Part shown: in pieces, positions 9,702 to 17,609 of the stretch | Layout: the number at the start of each line of letters is the position of its first letter | Numbering within the stretch: the stretch's first letter is position 1 | DNA from: Roseicyclus salinarum | GTDB taxonomy: Bacteria > Pseudomonadota > Alphaproteobacteria > Rhodobacterales > Rhodobacteraceae | NCBI RefSeq assembly: GCF_029624655.1 | Contig: NZ_JARRSA010000007.1 | Location: forward strand, 62,001 to 126,000 | DNA: 64,000 nt | Direction: 5' to 3' | Notes under the pieces: generated by a model | What the model was told of the DNA's origin: nothing | The model's input: only the letters and a program-made list of their open reading frames with translations | Databases searched by the model: none | Position numbers and translations under genes: made by a program

Positions 9702-10672
9702 CGTTGCGCGCGGTGCCGGTCGGGATCGGCCATTACCTTCCCGCCCGCGTGGTGGAGAACGCCGAATTCGAGGCCTCTCTCGACACGACCGACGAATGGA
9801 TCCGGTCGCGCTCGGGGATCGAGCGGCGGCATTTCGCGGCCGAGGGCGAGACGACGAGCGGCATGGCCGTGGCGGCGACGCTTTCGGCACTCGAGATGGC
9901 GGGCCTGACGGCGGGCGACCTGGACGCGGTGGTGGTCGCGACCTCGACGCCCGACCTCACCTTCCCCTCCGTCGCCACGATGGTGCAGTCGGGGCTTGGC
10001 ATGACGGGGGGATTCGCCTTCGACGTGCAGGCCGTCTGCGCCGGTTTCGTCTACGCGTTGGCCAATGCGAACGCGCTGATCCTGTCGGGTCAGGCGCGGC
10101 GCGTGGCGGTGATCGGGGCCGAGACGTTCAGCCGGATCATGGACTGGACCGACCGCTCGACCTGCGTGCTGTTCGGCGACGGAGCGGGCGCGCTGGTGCT
10201 CGAGGCGCAGGAAGGCACGGGTGGCCCCGAGGACCGCGGCATCCTCGCCACGGACCTGCATTCGGACGGGCGCTACCGCGACCTGCTCTATGTGGACGGT
10301 GGCGTCTCGACCAGCGGATCGGCCGGCGTCCTGCGGATGCAGGGCCGCGAGGTCTTCCGCCACGCCGTTGAAAAGCTTGCGGAAACGGCCGAGGCTTCAC
10401 TGGCCAAGGCGGGCGTCACGGCGGCCGACGTCGACTGGATCGTGCCGCATCAGGCCAACCTCAGGATCATCACGCGAACCGCGCAGAAGATGGGCGTGAG
10501 CATGGACCACGTCGTCGTCACGGTGCAGGACCACGGCAACACTTCCGCCGCGTCGATTCCGCTTGCGCTGTCGGTGGCGGTGGCCGACGGGCGGGTGCGC
10601 AAGGGGCAGCTTCTCGTGGCGGAGGCCATCGGCGGCGGCCTTGCCTGGGGCTCGGTCGTCCTGCGCTGGTAG
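9698..10672 (+). CDS. fabH: Beta-ketoacyl-ACP synthase III
   Basis: FabH condenses acetyl-CoA with malonyl-ACP to start fatty-acid elongation. The 324-residue protein shows the catalytic triad in context: Cys in VQAVCAGFVYAL (about 112), His in PHQANLRI (about 250) and Asn in GNTSAAS (about 280). The TTDEWIRSRSGIERRH segment near residue 30 is typical. The start is fixed by the ATGA overlap with plsX. It is followed after about 100 bases by ihfA, which has its own candidate promoter. Confidence 0.97.
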   Translation: MTLRAVPVGIGHYLPARVVENAEFEASLDTTDEWIRSRSGIERRHFAAEGETTSGMAVAATLSALEMAGLTAGDLDAVVVATSTPDLTFPSVATMVQSGLGMTGGFAFDVQAVCAGFVYALANANALILSGQARRVAVIGAETFSRIMDWTDRSTCVLFGDGAGALVLEAQEGTGGPEDRGILATDLHSDGRYRDLLYVDGGVSTSGSAGVLRMQGREVFRHAVEKLAETAEASLAKAGVTAADVDWIVPHQANLRIITRTAQKMGVSMDHVVVTVQDHGNTSAASIPLALSVAVADGRVRKGQLLVAEAIGGGLAWGSVVLRW

Positions 10673-10713
10673 CGCCGATCCGCCGGTCGAGGACCGCGCC
10701 GCAAACCCCTGCA

Positions 10714-10742
10714 TTGACTTGAGAAAACCCTTCGCTCATCCT
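10714..10742 (+). promoter_or_regulatory. Candidate promoter for ihfA
   Basis: A good -35 box TTGACT (10714-10719) is followed after 17 bases by CATCCT (10737-10742), a weak -10 box. It would start transcription about 25 bases before the ihfA ATG. Low support beyond the -35 hexamer. Confidence 0.35.
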
Positions 10743-10773
10743 GTAGGCAGCAAAAGCCGGGGGTGTGGGAACT

Positions 10774-11076
10774 ATGGCAGGCAAGACTCTGACGCGAATG
10801 GACCTCTCCGAGGCGGTGTTCCGCGAGGTCGGATTGAGCCGCAACGAAAGCTCGCAACTGGTCGAGCGCGTGCTGGAACTCATGTCGGACGCCCTCGTGG
10901 ACGGCGAACAGGTCAAGGTGTCGTCCTTCGGCACCTTCTCGGTCCGCTCCAAGACCGCGCGCGTGGGCCGCAACCCCAAGACCGGAGAGGAAGTGCCGAT
11001 CAGCCCCCGGCGGGTTCTGACCTTCCGCCCCTCGCACCTCATGAAGGACCGGGTCGCCGCCGGGAACCGGAGCTAG
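10774..11076 (+). CDS. ihfA: Integration host factor subunit alpha
   Basis: IHF-alpha pairs with IHF-beta to bend DNA sharply at specific sites for recombination, replication and transcription. The 100-residue product is full length. It carries the arm signature [15 protein letters not shown] at about residues 64-78, with the conserved Pro that intercalates into DNA, and [11 protein letters not shown] at the N terminus. A GTG three codons upstream (10765) is an alternative, but the ATG gives the family length. It is followed at 11140 by the MerR-type gene, a conserved neighbour. Confidence 0.95.
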   Translation: MAGKTLTRMDLSEAVFREVGLSRNESSQLVERVLELMSDALVDGEQVKVSSFGTFSVRSKTARVGRNPKTGEEVPISPRRVLTFRPSHLMKDRVAAGNRS

Positions 11077-11139
11077 GGGCCGGGACATGCGCCGGCCTGA
11101 GACGGAAGGCGGGCCGACCCACCCCGCACCGGCAGCCCG

Positions 11140-12132
11140 ATGAGCAAGTCGCCCGACGCGTTCCGCACGATCCGTGAAGTCGCGGACTGGCTGGGCGTGG
11201 CAGCCCACGTCCTGCGCTTCTGGGAGTCGAAATTCAGCCAGATCAGGCCGGTGAAGCGCGCCGGCGGCCGTCGCTACTATCGCCCTGCCGACATGGAACT
11301 GGTGGGCGGCATCAAGGTGCTTCTGCACGACCGGGGCATGACCGTGCGCGGCGTCCAGCGGATGCTGCGCGAAGAGGGCGTCGCCGCCGTCGCCGCCCTG
11401 TCGCCACCGCTCGAACGCATCGAGGCCGCGCAGGAACTGGTCGAAGGCATCGCCGAGGAAGCGGCCTGGCGGCAGGACGCGCGCGAGGACGCCGAGATCG
11501 TCGAGGACGCGGCAGCCCCGCCCGCCCCCGAGGCCGAATTCGCATCCGAGGACGCGCCCGCGCTGCCCGGTTTCATCCGGCACGCGGCCCCGGATCTCGA
11601 ACCGACGCCGGACACTGCGGAAACCGGTCCCGCGCCGAAAGCGGGGGAGGAGGCCGTCGAAGGCGGTGACACGTCCGAAACCGACCCCGGCACGGTCGAG
11701 GGCTTGCCGCCCGAAGCGCACGAGGCCGCGCATACGGCGCCCGGCGCGGAGACCGCCGCCGAGGACGCCGCCGCAACGGACATGGCCGAAGGGAACGAGG
11801 ATGAGGAAGCCCGCGCCGAGGTCGCGGAGCCTTCCGCAGAGCCAGCCCCGGAACCTGCCCCGGAACCCACGCCAGCGCCCGCCGCCGCCTCCCCCGCGGA
11901 GCGTGAAGACACCGCCGCCGCAGCGCCGCGCGGGGACGAGGCCGCGCCTCCCGCACCCGCCGAGGCGCGTGAAACGCCCGGTGCGGCGATTTCGCTCGAC
12001 CGGCTTTCCGCCCTGGCGGCGCGGGCCGCCGCTGGCGATGCGGGCGACGCCGCGTCGCTGGAGACGGCCATCGCGGGCCTGCGTCAGCTGAAGTCGCGGA
12101 TCGAACGGCCGCCCGAAGCCCGCTCGGGCTGA
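11140..12132 (+). CDS. MerR-family regulator with long acidic, Pro/Ala-rich C terminus
   Basis: A 330-residue protein. Residues about 8-80 form a MerR winged helix: [21 protein letters not shown], then [12 protein letters not shown] and [11 protein letters not shown]. Instead of a sensor domain, residues about 110-280 are low complexity (Glu/Ala/Pro), probably disordered. The last 45 residues, [15 protein letters not shown] and onward, look helical again and could mediate assembly. Its place after ihfA and before tRNA-Pro is conserved in relatives as I recall. No ligand-binding cysteines are visible. The regulon is unknown; autoregulation is possible but not shown. Confidence 0.85.
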   Translation: MSKSPDAFRTIREVADWLGVAAHVLRFWESKFSQIRPVKRAGGRRYYRPADMELVGGIKVLLHDRGMTVRGVQRMLREEGVAAVAALSPPLERIEAAQELVEGIAEEAAWRQDAREDAEIVEDAAAPPAPEAEFASEDAPALPGFIRHAAPDLEPTPDTAETGPAPKAGEEAVEGGDTSETDPGTVEGLPPEAHEAAHTAPGAETAAEDAAATDMAEGNEDEEARAEVAEPSAEPAPEPAPEPTPAPAAASPAEREDTAAAAPRGDEAAPPAPAEARETPGAAISLDRLSALAARAAAGDAGDAASLETAIAGLRQLKSRIERPPEARSG

Positions 12133-12151
12133 AACTCCTTTCTCCGCCCCC

Positions 12152-12179
12152 TTGCGCGTGTCTCCAAAATCGCTAGAAC
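12152..12179 (+). promoter_or_regulatory. Promoter of tRNA-Pro
   Basis: TTGCGC (12152-12157) and TAGAAC (12174-12179) are separated by 16 bases. The predicted start lies 5-8 bases past the -10 box, immediately before the tRNA 5' end at 12190. Confidence 0.5.
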
Positions 12180-12189
12180 CGCCTTCAGT

Positions 12190-12266
12190 CGGGCTATGGC
12201 GCAGCCTGGTAGCGCGTCCGTCTGGGGGACGGAAGGTCGCAGGTTCAAGTCCTGCTAGCCCGACCA
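12190..12266 (+). tRNA. tRNA-Pro (anticodon GGG)
   Basis: A 77-base cloverleaf. The acceptor arm pairs CGGGCTA with TAGCCCG, the anticodon arm is TCCGT/ACGGA with loop CTGGGGG (anticodon GGG at positions 34-36), the T loop contains TTCAAGT, and CCA is encoded at 12264-12266. It reads the proline codon CCC (and CCU by wobble). It follows the MerR-type gene on the same strand with its own promoter. Confidence 0.97.
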
Positions 12267-12363
12267 ACATAGACCAATTCCCCCAAGCCGAAATCGGCCT
12301 TGCCCTCCGGTCGTTGCCGGTCTTTTCTGGCCGGCACACTGTCGCCGCGAAGGAAGGCCCGAC

Positions 12364-13446
12364 ATGACCGACAGCGCAGCCGCCGGGGTTCTGCCCGACC
12401 ACGCCATCCGCGCGCTCGTCACGTCGGGCGCGATTGCCGCCGACCCGGCCGTGGACCCCGACCAGCTTCAGCCCGCGAGCCTTGATTTGCGTCTCGGCCA
12501 TGTCGCCTACCGGGTGCGCGCCTCTTTCCTGACGGGGCGTGGCCGCAAGCTGTCGGACCGGCTCCCGGAATTCGAGATGCACCGCATGGCGCTCGATCAC
12601 GGCGCGGTGCTGGAGAAGGGCTGCGTCTACGTCGTGCCCCTGATGGAGGCGCTGGACCTGCCCGGCGACGTCTCGGCCGTGACCAACGCCAAAAGCTCGA
12701 CGGGGCGGGTCGACTGCCTGACGCGGGTGATCACCGACGACGGAACCGAGTTCGACCGCATCGGCGCGGGCTATCGCGGGCCGCTTTTCGCCGAGATCTG
12801 CCCGCGCTCCTTCTCGGTCCTCGTGAAGCCGGGATTGCGGCTGAACCAGATCCGCTTCCGCCGCGGCGAGGCCGTGCTCAGCGACGCCGAGCTTGCCCGC
12901 CGCCATGCCGAAAGCCCGCTGGTCGCGGGCGGCGACGGCGCGCTGATCGACGACGGGCTGGGTTTCTCGGTGGACCTGACGCCGGGACGCGACGGGCTGG
13001 TGGGCTACCGCGCGAAACCCCATGCCGGCGTCGTGGACCTGACCCGCATCGGCACCCACGCCATCCACGATTTCTGGGAGGAACTGCGCCCCGAGAAGGG
13101 CCACGTCATCCTCGACCCCGGGGCGTTCTACATCCTCGTGAGCCGCGAGGCCGTCTCGATCCCGCCCGACTGCGCGGCCGAGATGGCGCCCTATCTCGCG
13201 ATGGTGGGCGAATTCCGGGTGCACTACGCGGGCTTCTTCGACCCCGGATTCGGCCACGGCGTCCCCGCGCGCGGGGTGCTGGAAGTGCGCTGCCACGAGG
13301 CGCCCTTCGTGCTGGAGCATGGCCAGGTCGTGGGCCGCCTGGTCTACGAACGCATGGCCGCCCTTCCCGAGCGGCTCTATGGCGCCGAGCTTTCCTCGAA
13401 CTACCAGGGCCAGGGGCTGAAGCTGTCGAAACACTTCCAAGGCTGA
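12364..13446 (+). CDS. dcd: 2'-deoxycytidine 5'-triphosphate deaminase
   Basis: Converts dCTP to dUTP, feeding thymidylate synthesis. The 360-residue protein is the long, duplicated form found in alphaproteobacteria rather than the 190-residue Dcd. The first dUTPase-like half has LQPASLDLRLGHVAYRVR and the AKSSTGRVD loop. The second half carries GFSVDLTPGRDGLVGYRAK and PYLAMVGEFRVHYAGFFDPG, which is the dUTPase/Dcd core. The start ATG at 12364 lies 98 bases after tRNA-Pro. No frameshift is seen. The symbol is used for the activity; the fold variant differs from E. coli Dcd. Confidence 0.88.
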   Translation: MTDSAAAGVLPDHAIRALVTSGAIAADPAVDPDQLQPASLDLRLGHVAYRVRASFLTGRGRKLSDRLPEFEMHRMALDHGAVLEKGCVYVVPLMEALDLPGDVSAVTNAKSSTGRVDCLTRVITDDGTEFDRIGAGYRGPLFAEICPRSFSVLVKPGLRLNQIRFRRGEAVLSDAELARRHAESPLVAGGDGALIDDGLGFSVDLTPGRDGLVGYRAKPHAGVVDLTRIGTHAIHDFWEELRPEKGHVILDPGAFYILVSREAVSIPPDCAAEMAPYLAMVGEFRVHYAGFFDPGFGHGVPARGVLEVRCHEAPFVLEHGQVVGRLVYERMAALPERLYGAELSSNYQGQGLKLSKHFQG

Positions 13447-13517
13447 CCACGAACCGGCGCAGGCTGCGCAAATTCCGGGCAGCGTTGCGTGGGCGCGTGT
13501 CGGGGCGACCGTTTCTT

Positions 13518-13545
13518 TTGCCTTTGGTCCTCGCCGTGTTACTTT
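13518..13545 (+). promoter_or_regulatory. Candidate promoter of the small secreted protein gene
   Basis: TTGCCT (13518-13523), 16 bases, TACTTT (13540-13545). The gene's ATG at 13593 follows about 40 bases after the predicted start, with an AGGAG ribosome-binding site at 13581. Confidence 0.4.
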
Positions 13546-13592
13546 CTTCCCCACGACGACGACCAACCGATCTTTCCGACAGGAGACGCGAC

Positions 13593-13757
13593 ATGTCGAT
13601 CAAGACCATACTGGCCGCCTTCGTCCTCGCCGCCGCGCCTGGCCTCGCCATGGCCGAGTGCAGCTGGGGCTCGATGCAGCAGACCACGATGAGCTGCAGC
13701 GACGGCACGAGCTGGGATGCCGCGACGCAGTCCTGCGTGCCCACCGCCAGCAGCTGA
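13593..13757 (+). CDS. Small secreted protein with a chitin-binding-like cysteine motif
   Basis: A 54-residue precursor. Residues 1-21 are a clear signal peptide ending AMA, leaving a mature peptide of about 33 residues with three cysteines: CSW..., then CSDGTSWDAATQSCV. The C-x-x-G-x-x-W-x6-C spacing resembles a trimmed type-2 chitin-binding (peritrophin) motif. The same spacing occurs in the next gene. The start is supported by AGGAG seven bases upstream. A strong terminator follows. Similar short proteins occur in roseobacters; their function is not known to me. Confidence 0.7.
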   Translation: MSIKTILAAFVLAAAPGLAMAECSWGSMQQTTMSCSDGTSWDAATQSCVPTASS

Positions 13758-13781
13758 ACCGCCCACAGAGGGCTTGAAACG

Positions 13782-13816
13782 ACCCGCGCGCCGGCCGCGA
13801 CCGGAGCGCGGGTTTT
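13782..13816 (+). terminator. Rho-independent terminator
   Basis: An 8-bp stem, ACCCGCGC pairing with GCGCGGGT, encloses a 16-base loop and ends in TTTT. It lies between the small secreted protein gene and the TPR-like gene, so the two are probably separate transcription units or the second is read only by leakage. Confidence 0.7.
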
Positions 13817-13834
13817 CCATGCAAGGTCCCCCGC

Positions 13835-14371
13835 ATGATCCGCCAGCTTCCGGCCGTCCTTGCGCTCGCCGCGGCGTCCGCCGCCCACGCCATCGGCCCC
13901 GAGGACGACAGCCCGCCGACGCCTGGCCCGACCACCACCACCTGCGAGGCGGGCGAGGTCTGGGACACCGATGCCGCGGCCTGCGTCGCCATCGACGAAA
14001 GCCGGCTGCCCGAGGCCGACCTGCGCCGGACGTCGCGCGAGATGGCCTATGCGGGTCGCAGCGACGACGCCCTGGCGCTTCTGGGGCGTTCCACGGCGCC
14101 CGATGCCTCCGAGGTGCTGACCTTGCGCGCCTTCGCCAATGGCCGCGCAGGGCGGCTCGACGCGGCGCTGCCGCTTTATGCCGAGGCGCTGGCCGCCGAC
14201 CCCGACAACCTTCTCGCGCGCGCCTACATGGGGCTTGCGCTGATCGCCGCGGGACGCCCCGACGATGCCGGTCGCCAGCTGTCGGAGATCCGCGACCGCG
14301 GCGGCGCGGGCGGCTGGCCGGATCGCGCGCTGTCGCGCGCGATCGCTGCGGGCGCACCGGTCGGCTACTGA
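13835..14371 (+). CDS. Secreted TPR-like protein with N-terminal cysteine motif
   Basis: A 178-residue protein with a signal peptide (about residues 1-19, ending AHA) and a Pro/Thr spacer. The motif CEAGEVWDTDAAACV at about 36-50 repeats the C-x-x-G-x-x-W-x6-C pattern of the preceding gene. Residues about 65-160 hold two or three tetratricopeptide-type helical pairs (AYAGRSDDALALL, RAGRLDAALPLYAEAL, GLALIAAGRPDDAG). It is predicted periplasmic and involved in protein contacts. No ribosome-binding site is obvious. The function is unknown. Confidence 0.7.
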   Translation: MIRQLPAVLALAAASAAHAIGPEDDSPPTPGPTTTTCEAGEVWDTDAAACVAIDESRLPEADLRRTSREMAYAGRSDDALALLGRSTAPDASEVLTLRAFANGRAGRLDAALPLYAEALAADPDNLLARAYMGLALIAAGRPDDAGRQLSEIRDRGGAGGWPDRALSRAIAAGAPVGY

Positions 14372-14507
14372 GGCCGCGATCCGAACCGGTAGAATTCGCG
14401 GCGTTCACGCCCCCGCCGTAAAGCCATCCTTAAGCCCGCCGCGCCGATGCTGGCGCACGGATGCGACGTTTGCGCAGGCGGCGGCGCGGCAGAGGACGGG
14501 TGCACGG

Positions 14508-15566
14508 ATGGGATTGCTGGAGACCTTCGTCACGGATGACGCCGTGGCGCAGATGACGGATGTCACGCCCGGCGCCCTCAACCGGCGCCAGAAGGCGGCC
14601 GTTCTCGTGCGGCTCCTGCTCAGCCAGGGCGTCTCGCCCGGTCTGGACAAGCTCACCCCGTCGCAGCAGGGGACCCTCGCCCGCGCGATGTCGGGACTGG
14701 GCCAGATCGACCGCGCCACGCTGGCGGGGATCGTGACCGAGTTCATCGAACAGCTCGACAACCTCGCGCTGACGATGCCGCGCGGGATGCACGCGGCGCT
14801 CGAACTGCTCGACCCGCATATTTCGGCGATGGCGCGCGACGGACTGAAGGCCGAGGCCGAGATCGGCGACGGCACCGACCCGTGGCTGCGGCTGGCCGGG
14901 ATGGAATCCGACAGCCTGCGCCCCGTCCTGGACGAGGAAAGCGCGGAGATCTGTGCCATCCTGCTGTCGAAACTCACCGTCGCGAAGGCGGCGAAGCTTC
15001 TGTCCGGCCTGCCCCCGCACCGGGCAGAGCTGATCGCCCATGCCGTGTCCCTGACCGACACCGTCCTGCCCGAGACGATCCGCCGGATCGGCGAGCAGCT
15101 TCACGCCCAGATCGTCGCCGAGCCGAAGCCCGCCTTCAAGACAGCGCCCGTTCAGCGCGTGGGCGCGATCCTGAACGCAGTCAACACCACCGCCCGCGAT
15201 GCCGTCCTCGCCGGTCTCGATGCGCGCGATGCGGACTTCGCGGGACGGGTGCGCCGCGCGATCTTCACCTTCCAGCACATCCCGCGGCGCGTGCAGCCGA
15301 CCGACGTTCCGCGGATCGCCGCCGCGGTCGATCCCGCCGACCTCGGCAAGGCGCTGGCCGCCGGGATGGCGAAGGCGCCGCTCGCCGTCGAGTTCCTTCT
15401 CGAGAACATGTCGAAGCGGATGGCCGAACAGTTGCGCGGCGAGGCGGAGGCGATGGGCGCCCCCCGCGAGGAGGCGGGCGAAGCCGCAATGCAGGCCGTC
15501 GTCGCATCGATCCGCGCGCTGGAGGATTCAGGCGAAATCCGGCTTCAGATGGAGGACGGGGACTAG
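14508..15566 (+). CDS. fliG: Flagellar motor switch protein FliG
   Basis: FliG forms the C-ring face that contacts the stator and converts ion flow to rotation. The 352-residue product has an N-terminal segment starting LNRRQKAAVLVRLLL and a middle domain with EICAILLSKLTVAKAAKLLSG. A C-terminal domain follows with AIFTFQHIPR and VEFLLENMSKRMAEQL, matching FliG-C. The ATG at 14508 is chosen because the longer frame upstream is not family-like. No other flagellar gene lies in the window, so it is isolated from the main cluster. I see no obvious sigma28 or CtrA site in the 136 bases upstream. Confidence 0.85.
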   Translation: MGLLETFVTDDAVAQMTDVTPGALNRRQKAAVLVRLLLSQGVSPGLDKLTPSQQGTLARAMSGLGQIDRATLAGIVTEFIEQLDNLALTMPRGMHAALELLDPHISAMARDGLKAEAEIGDGTDPWLRLAGMESDSLRPVLDEESAEICAILLSKLTVAKAAKLLSGLPPHRAELIAHAVSLTDTVLPETIRRIGEQLHAQIVAEPKPAFKTAPVQRVGAILNAVNTTARDAVLAGLDARDADFAGRVRRAIFTFQHIPRRVQPTDVPRIAAAVDPADLGKALAAGMAKAPLAVEFLLENMSKRMAEQLRGEAEAMGAPREEAGEAAMQAVVASIRALEDSGEIRLQMEDGD

Positions 15567-15658
15567 ACGCGCGGGATCCCGCGGGACCGCCCCCCGCCGC
15601 GCGCGATCGCACCACGTGCCGTGTGGGGCACGGATGCGCCCCGCCGTCGCGCAACGAT

Positions 15659-15687
15659 TTCGCTTCCCGCCTCGGCGCACCTATATC
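15659..15687 (+). promoter_or_regulatory. Candidate promoter giving a leaderless exonuclease mRNA
   Basis: TTCGCT (15659-15664), a 17-base spacer and TATATC (15682-15687). The expected start point, about seven bases downstream, coincides with the ATG at 15694, and no Shine-Dalgarno sequence is present. Confidence 0.4.
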
Positions 15688-15693
15688 TGGGGC

Positions 15694-16728
15694 ATGGTCC
15701 TCGAATTCAGAGAAGCCGGCATCTACTGCCCCGCCGCAGACGCCTACATCGATCCGTGGCGGCCAGTGCCGCGCGCGCTCATCACGCATGGCCATGCCGA
15801 CCATGCCCGGCCCGGCCACGGCGCCTACCTCGCCACGGCCGAGGCCGCGCCGGTCATCCGCCATCGCCTCGGCGACATCAGGCTCGAGACGATCGGCTAC
15901 GGCGTCACGCGCCGGATCGGCGACGCGGAGGTCAGTTTCCACCCCGCAGGCCATGTCCCCGGCTCGGCCCAGATCCGCGTCGAGGTCGGCGGCGAGGTCT
16001 GGGTCGCCTCGGGCGACTACAAGACCGTCGACGACGGTCTGTCGACCCCCTTCGAGCCGGTGCGCTGCCACACGTTCATCACCGAAAGCACCTTCGGCCT
16101 GCCGATCTACAGCTGGACGCCGCAGGACGAGCTTGCGCGCGACCTGAACGAATGGTGGACGCAGACCGCCGCCTCGGGCCGCCACGCCGTCCTTGGCGTC
16201 TACGCGCTGGGAAAGGCGCAGCGCATCCTGCGGCTTCTCGATCCCTCCGTCGGCCCGATCCTGACGCATGGCGCGGTCGAGGCGGTGACGCAGGTCCTGC
16301 GCGCGCAGGGCATCGCGCTGCCCGACACCCAGCAGATCACGCCCGAAACCGACCTCAAGGCGCTTCGTGGCGCGATGGTCCTCGCGCCGCCCTCGGCGCT
16401 TGGCTCGGCGTGGATGCGCAGGCTGGGGCCGGTCTCGACAGGGTTCGCCTCGGGCTGGATGCGGCTGAGGGGAGTGCGGCGGCGGCGGGCTGCGGACCGG
16501 GGCTTCGTCGTCTCCGACCATGCCGACTGGGACGGGCTGAACGGCGCGATCGCGGCCACCGGCGCCGAGCGCGTCTACGTCACCCACGGCTACACGAGTC
16601 AGTTCTCGCGATGGCTGTCGGAGCAGGGCTACGACGCGGGCATCGTCGAGACGGAGTTCGGCGGCGAAAGCCTCGAGGAAACCACCGAAGAGGCCCCCGG
16701 GACCGGCGGGGGTGAGGTCGTGGAATGA
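15694..16728 (+). CDS. Ligase-associated DNA exonuclease (metallo-beta-lactamase fold)
   Basis: A 344-residue MBL/beta-CASP protein of the ligase-associated exonuclease type (the TIGR04122 group). The metal site HGHADHARPG lies at about residue 32, HPAGHVPGSAQ at about 88, SGDYKTVDDG at about 110 and VSDHADWDGL near residue 272. Such enzymes are encoded with an ATP-dependent ligase, an Lhr-type helicase and the PdeM phosphoesterase, and have been proposed to act in DNA repair. Here the stop overlaps the alpha/beta-hydrolase start, and the ligase follows. Helicase and PdeM genes are not nearby. Confidence 0.85.
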   Translation: MVLEFREAGIYCPAADAYIDPWRPVPRALITHGHADHARPGHGAYLATAEAAPVIRHRLGDIRLETIGYGVTRRIGDAEVSFHPAGHVPGSAQIRVEVGGEVWVASGDYKTVDDGLSTPFEPVRCHTFITESTFGLPIYSWTPQDELARDLNEWWTQTAASGRHAVLGVYALGKAQRILRLLDPSVGPILTHGAVEAVTQVLRAQGIALPDTQQITPETDLKALRGAMVLAPPSALGSAWMRRLGPVSTGFASGWMRLRGVRRRRAADRGFVVSDHADWDGLNGAIAATGAERVYVTHGYTSQFSRWLSEQGYDAGIVETEFGGESLEETTEEAPGTGGGEVVE

Positions 16729-17609
16729 GCGGGCTCACCCTGACCGATCGCGCATGGCTGGCCTTCGCGCGCAACATCGAGCGTCCGACGCTCGCCCTTC
16801 TGGGCTCGCAGCGGGCGCTCGACCGCGTCTTCCGGCTGACGGCGCGGATGACGACGGGCACGCCGCGCGGAACGCAGACGCATCGGGACGCCGACGGCAG
16901 CCTGTGGCTGACGCCTCCCGGCGTCGCCCCCGACGCGCCGCTCCTGTTCTACATCCACGGTGGCGGCTTCACCATCGGCGCGCCGGAAACCCATGCGGGC
17001 CTCGCCGCGCATCTGGCGGCGGCGGCCGGATTGCGGGCCGTACTGCCGCGCTACCGCCTCGCGCCCGCCCATCCCTTCCCCGCCGCCCCGCAGGACGTCA
17101 TCGCGGCCTGGACGCGCCTTTACGGGCAAGGTGCGGCACCCGTGGCCATCTGCGGCGACAGCGCGGGGGGCTGCCTCGCGCTTCTGCTGGCGATGCACAT
17201 CCGCGACAATGGCCTGCCTGCCGCCGACGCGCTCGCGCTGATCGCGCCCATCGCGGACCTTTCCGGCGACATCGCCGCGCGCATCGAGGCCGCGCCGTCG
17301 GAACACCTGATCCCGGCACGCTGGGCCCGGCGGATCCGGCGCTGCTACCTGCCGGGCATCGACCCCGCCCGCGCCGACGTCTCGCCGCTTCTGGGCGACC
17401 TGCGCGGCCTGCCCCGCACCCTTGTCCAGGCCGCCGAGGGCGAGGCCCTGGCCGAAGACGCGCGCCGCCTCATCGCCGCGATGGACGACGCGACGCTGGA
17501 GCTGCACCCCGGACTGCAGCATGTCTGGCACCTGCACGCGGGCCGGTCGCCGGCGGCGGACGCGGCGCTGGCCGATTTGGGCCGCTTCCTGAAGGAGGCG
17601 CGGGCATGA
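16725..17609 (+). CDS. Alpha/beta hydrolase, hormone-sensitive-lipase type
   Basis: A 294-residue hydrolase with the oxyanion motif HGGGFTIGAP (about residue 81), the nucleophile elbow CGDSAGGCLAL (Ser, about residue 145) and a late His in LQHVWHLHAG. This is the HSL/BFAE-like esterase fold acting on short carboxylic esters; the natural substrate is unknown. It overlaps the exonuclease gene by 4 bases (ATGA) upstream and the ligase gene by 4 bases downstream. It is therefore embedded in a DNA-repair operon, an unusual position for an esterase. Confidence 0.85.
   Translation: MSGLTLTDRAWLAFARNIERPTLALLGSQRALDRVFRLTARMTTGTPRGTQTHRDADGSLWLTPPGVAPDAPLLFYIHGGGFTIGAPETHAGLAAHLAAAAGLRAVLPRYRLAPAHPFPAAPQDVIAAWTRLYGQGAAPVAICGDSAGGCLALLLAMHIRDNGLPAADALALIAPIADLSGDIAARIEAAPSEHLIPARWARRIRRCYLPGIDPARADVSPLLGDLRGLPRTLVQAAEGEALAEDARRLIAAMDDATLELHPGLQHVWHLHAGRSPAADAALADLGRFLKEARA

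Noticed and set aside
10450-13566. A very long open frame on the minus strand (over 1000 codons) across fabH, ihfA, the MerR gene, tRNA-Pro and dcd
   Set aside because: It runs antisense through five well-supported features and translates to Arg/Gly/His-rich sequence with no family resemblance; long antisense frames are expected at this GC content.
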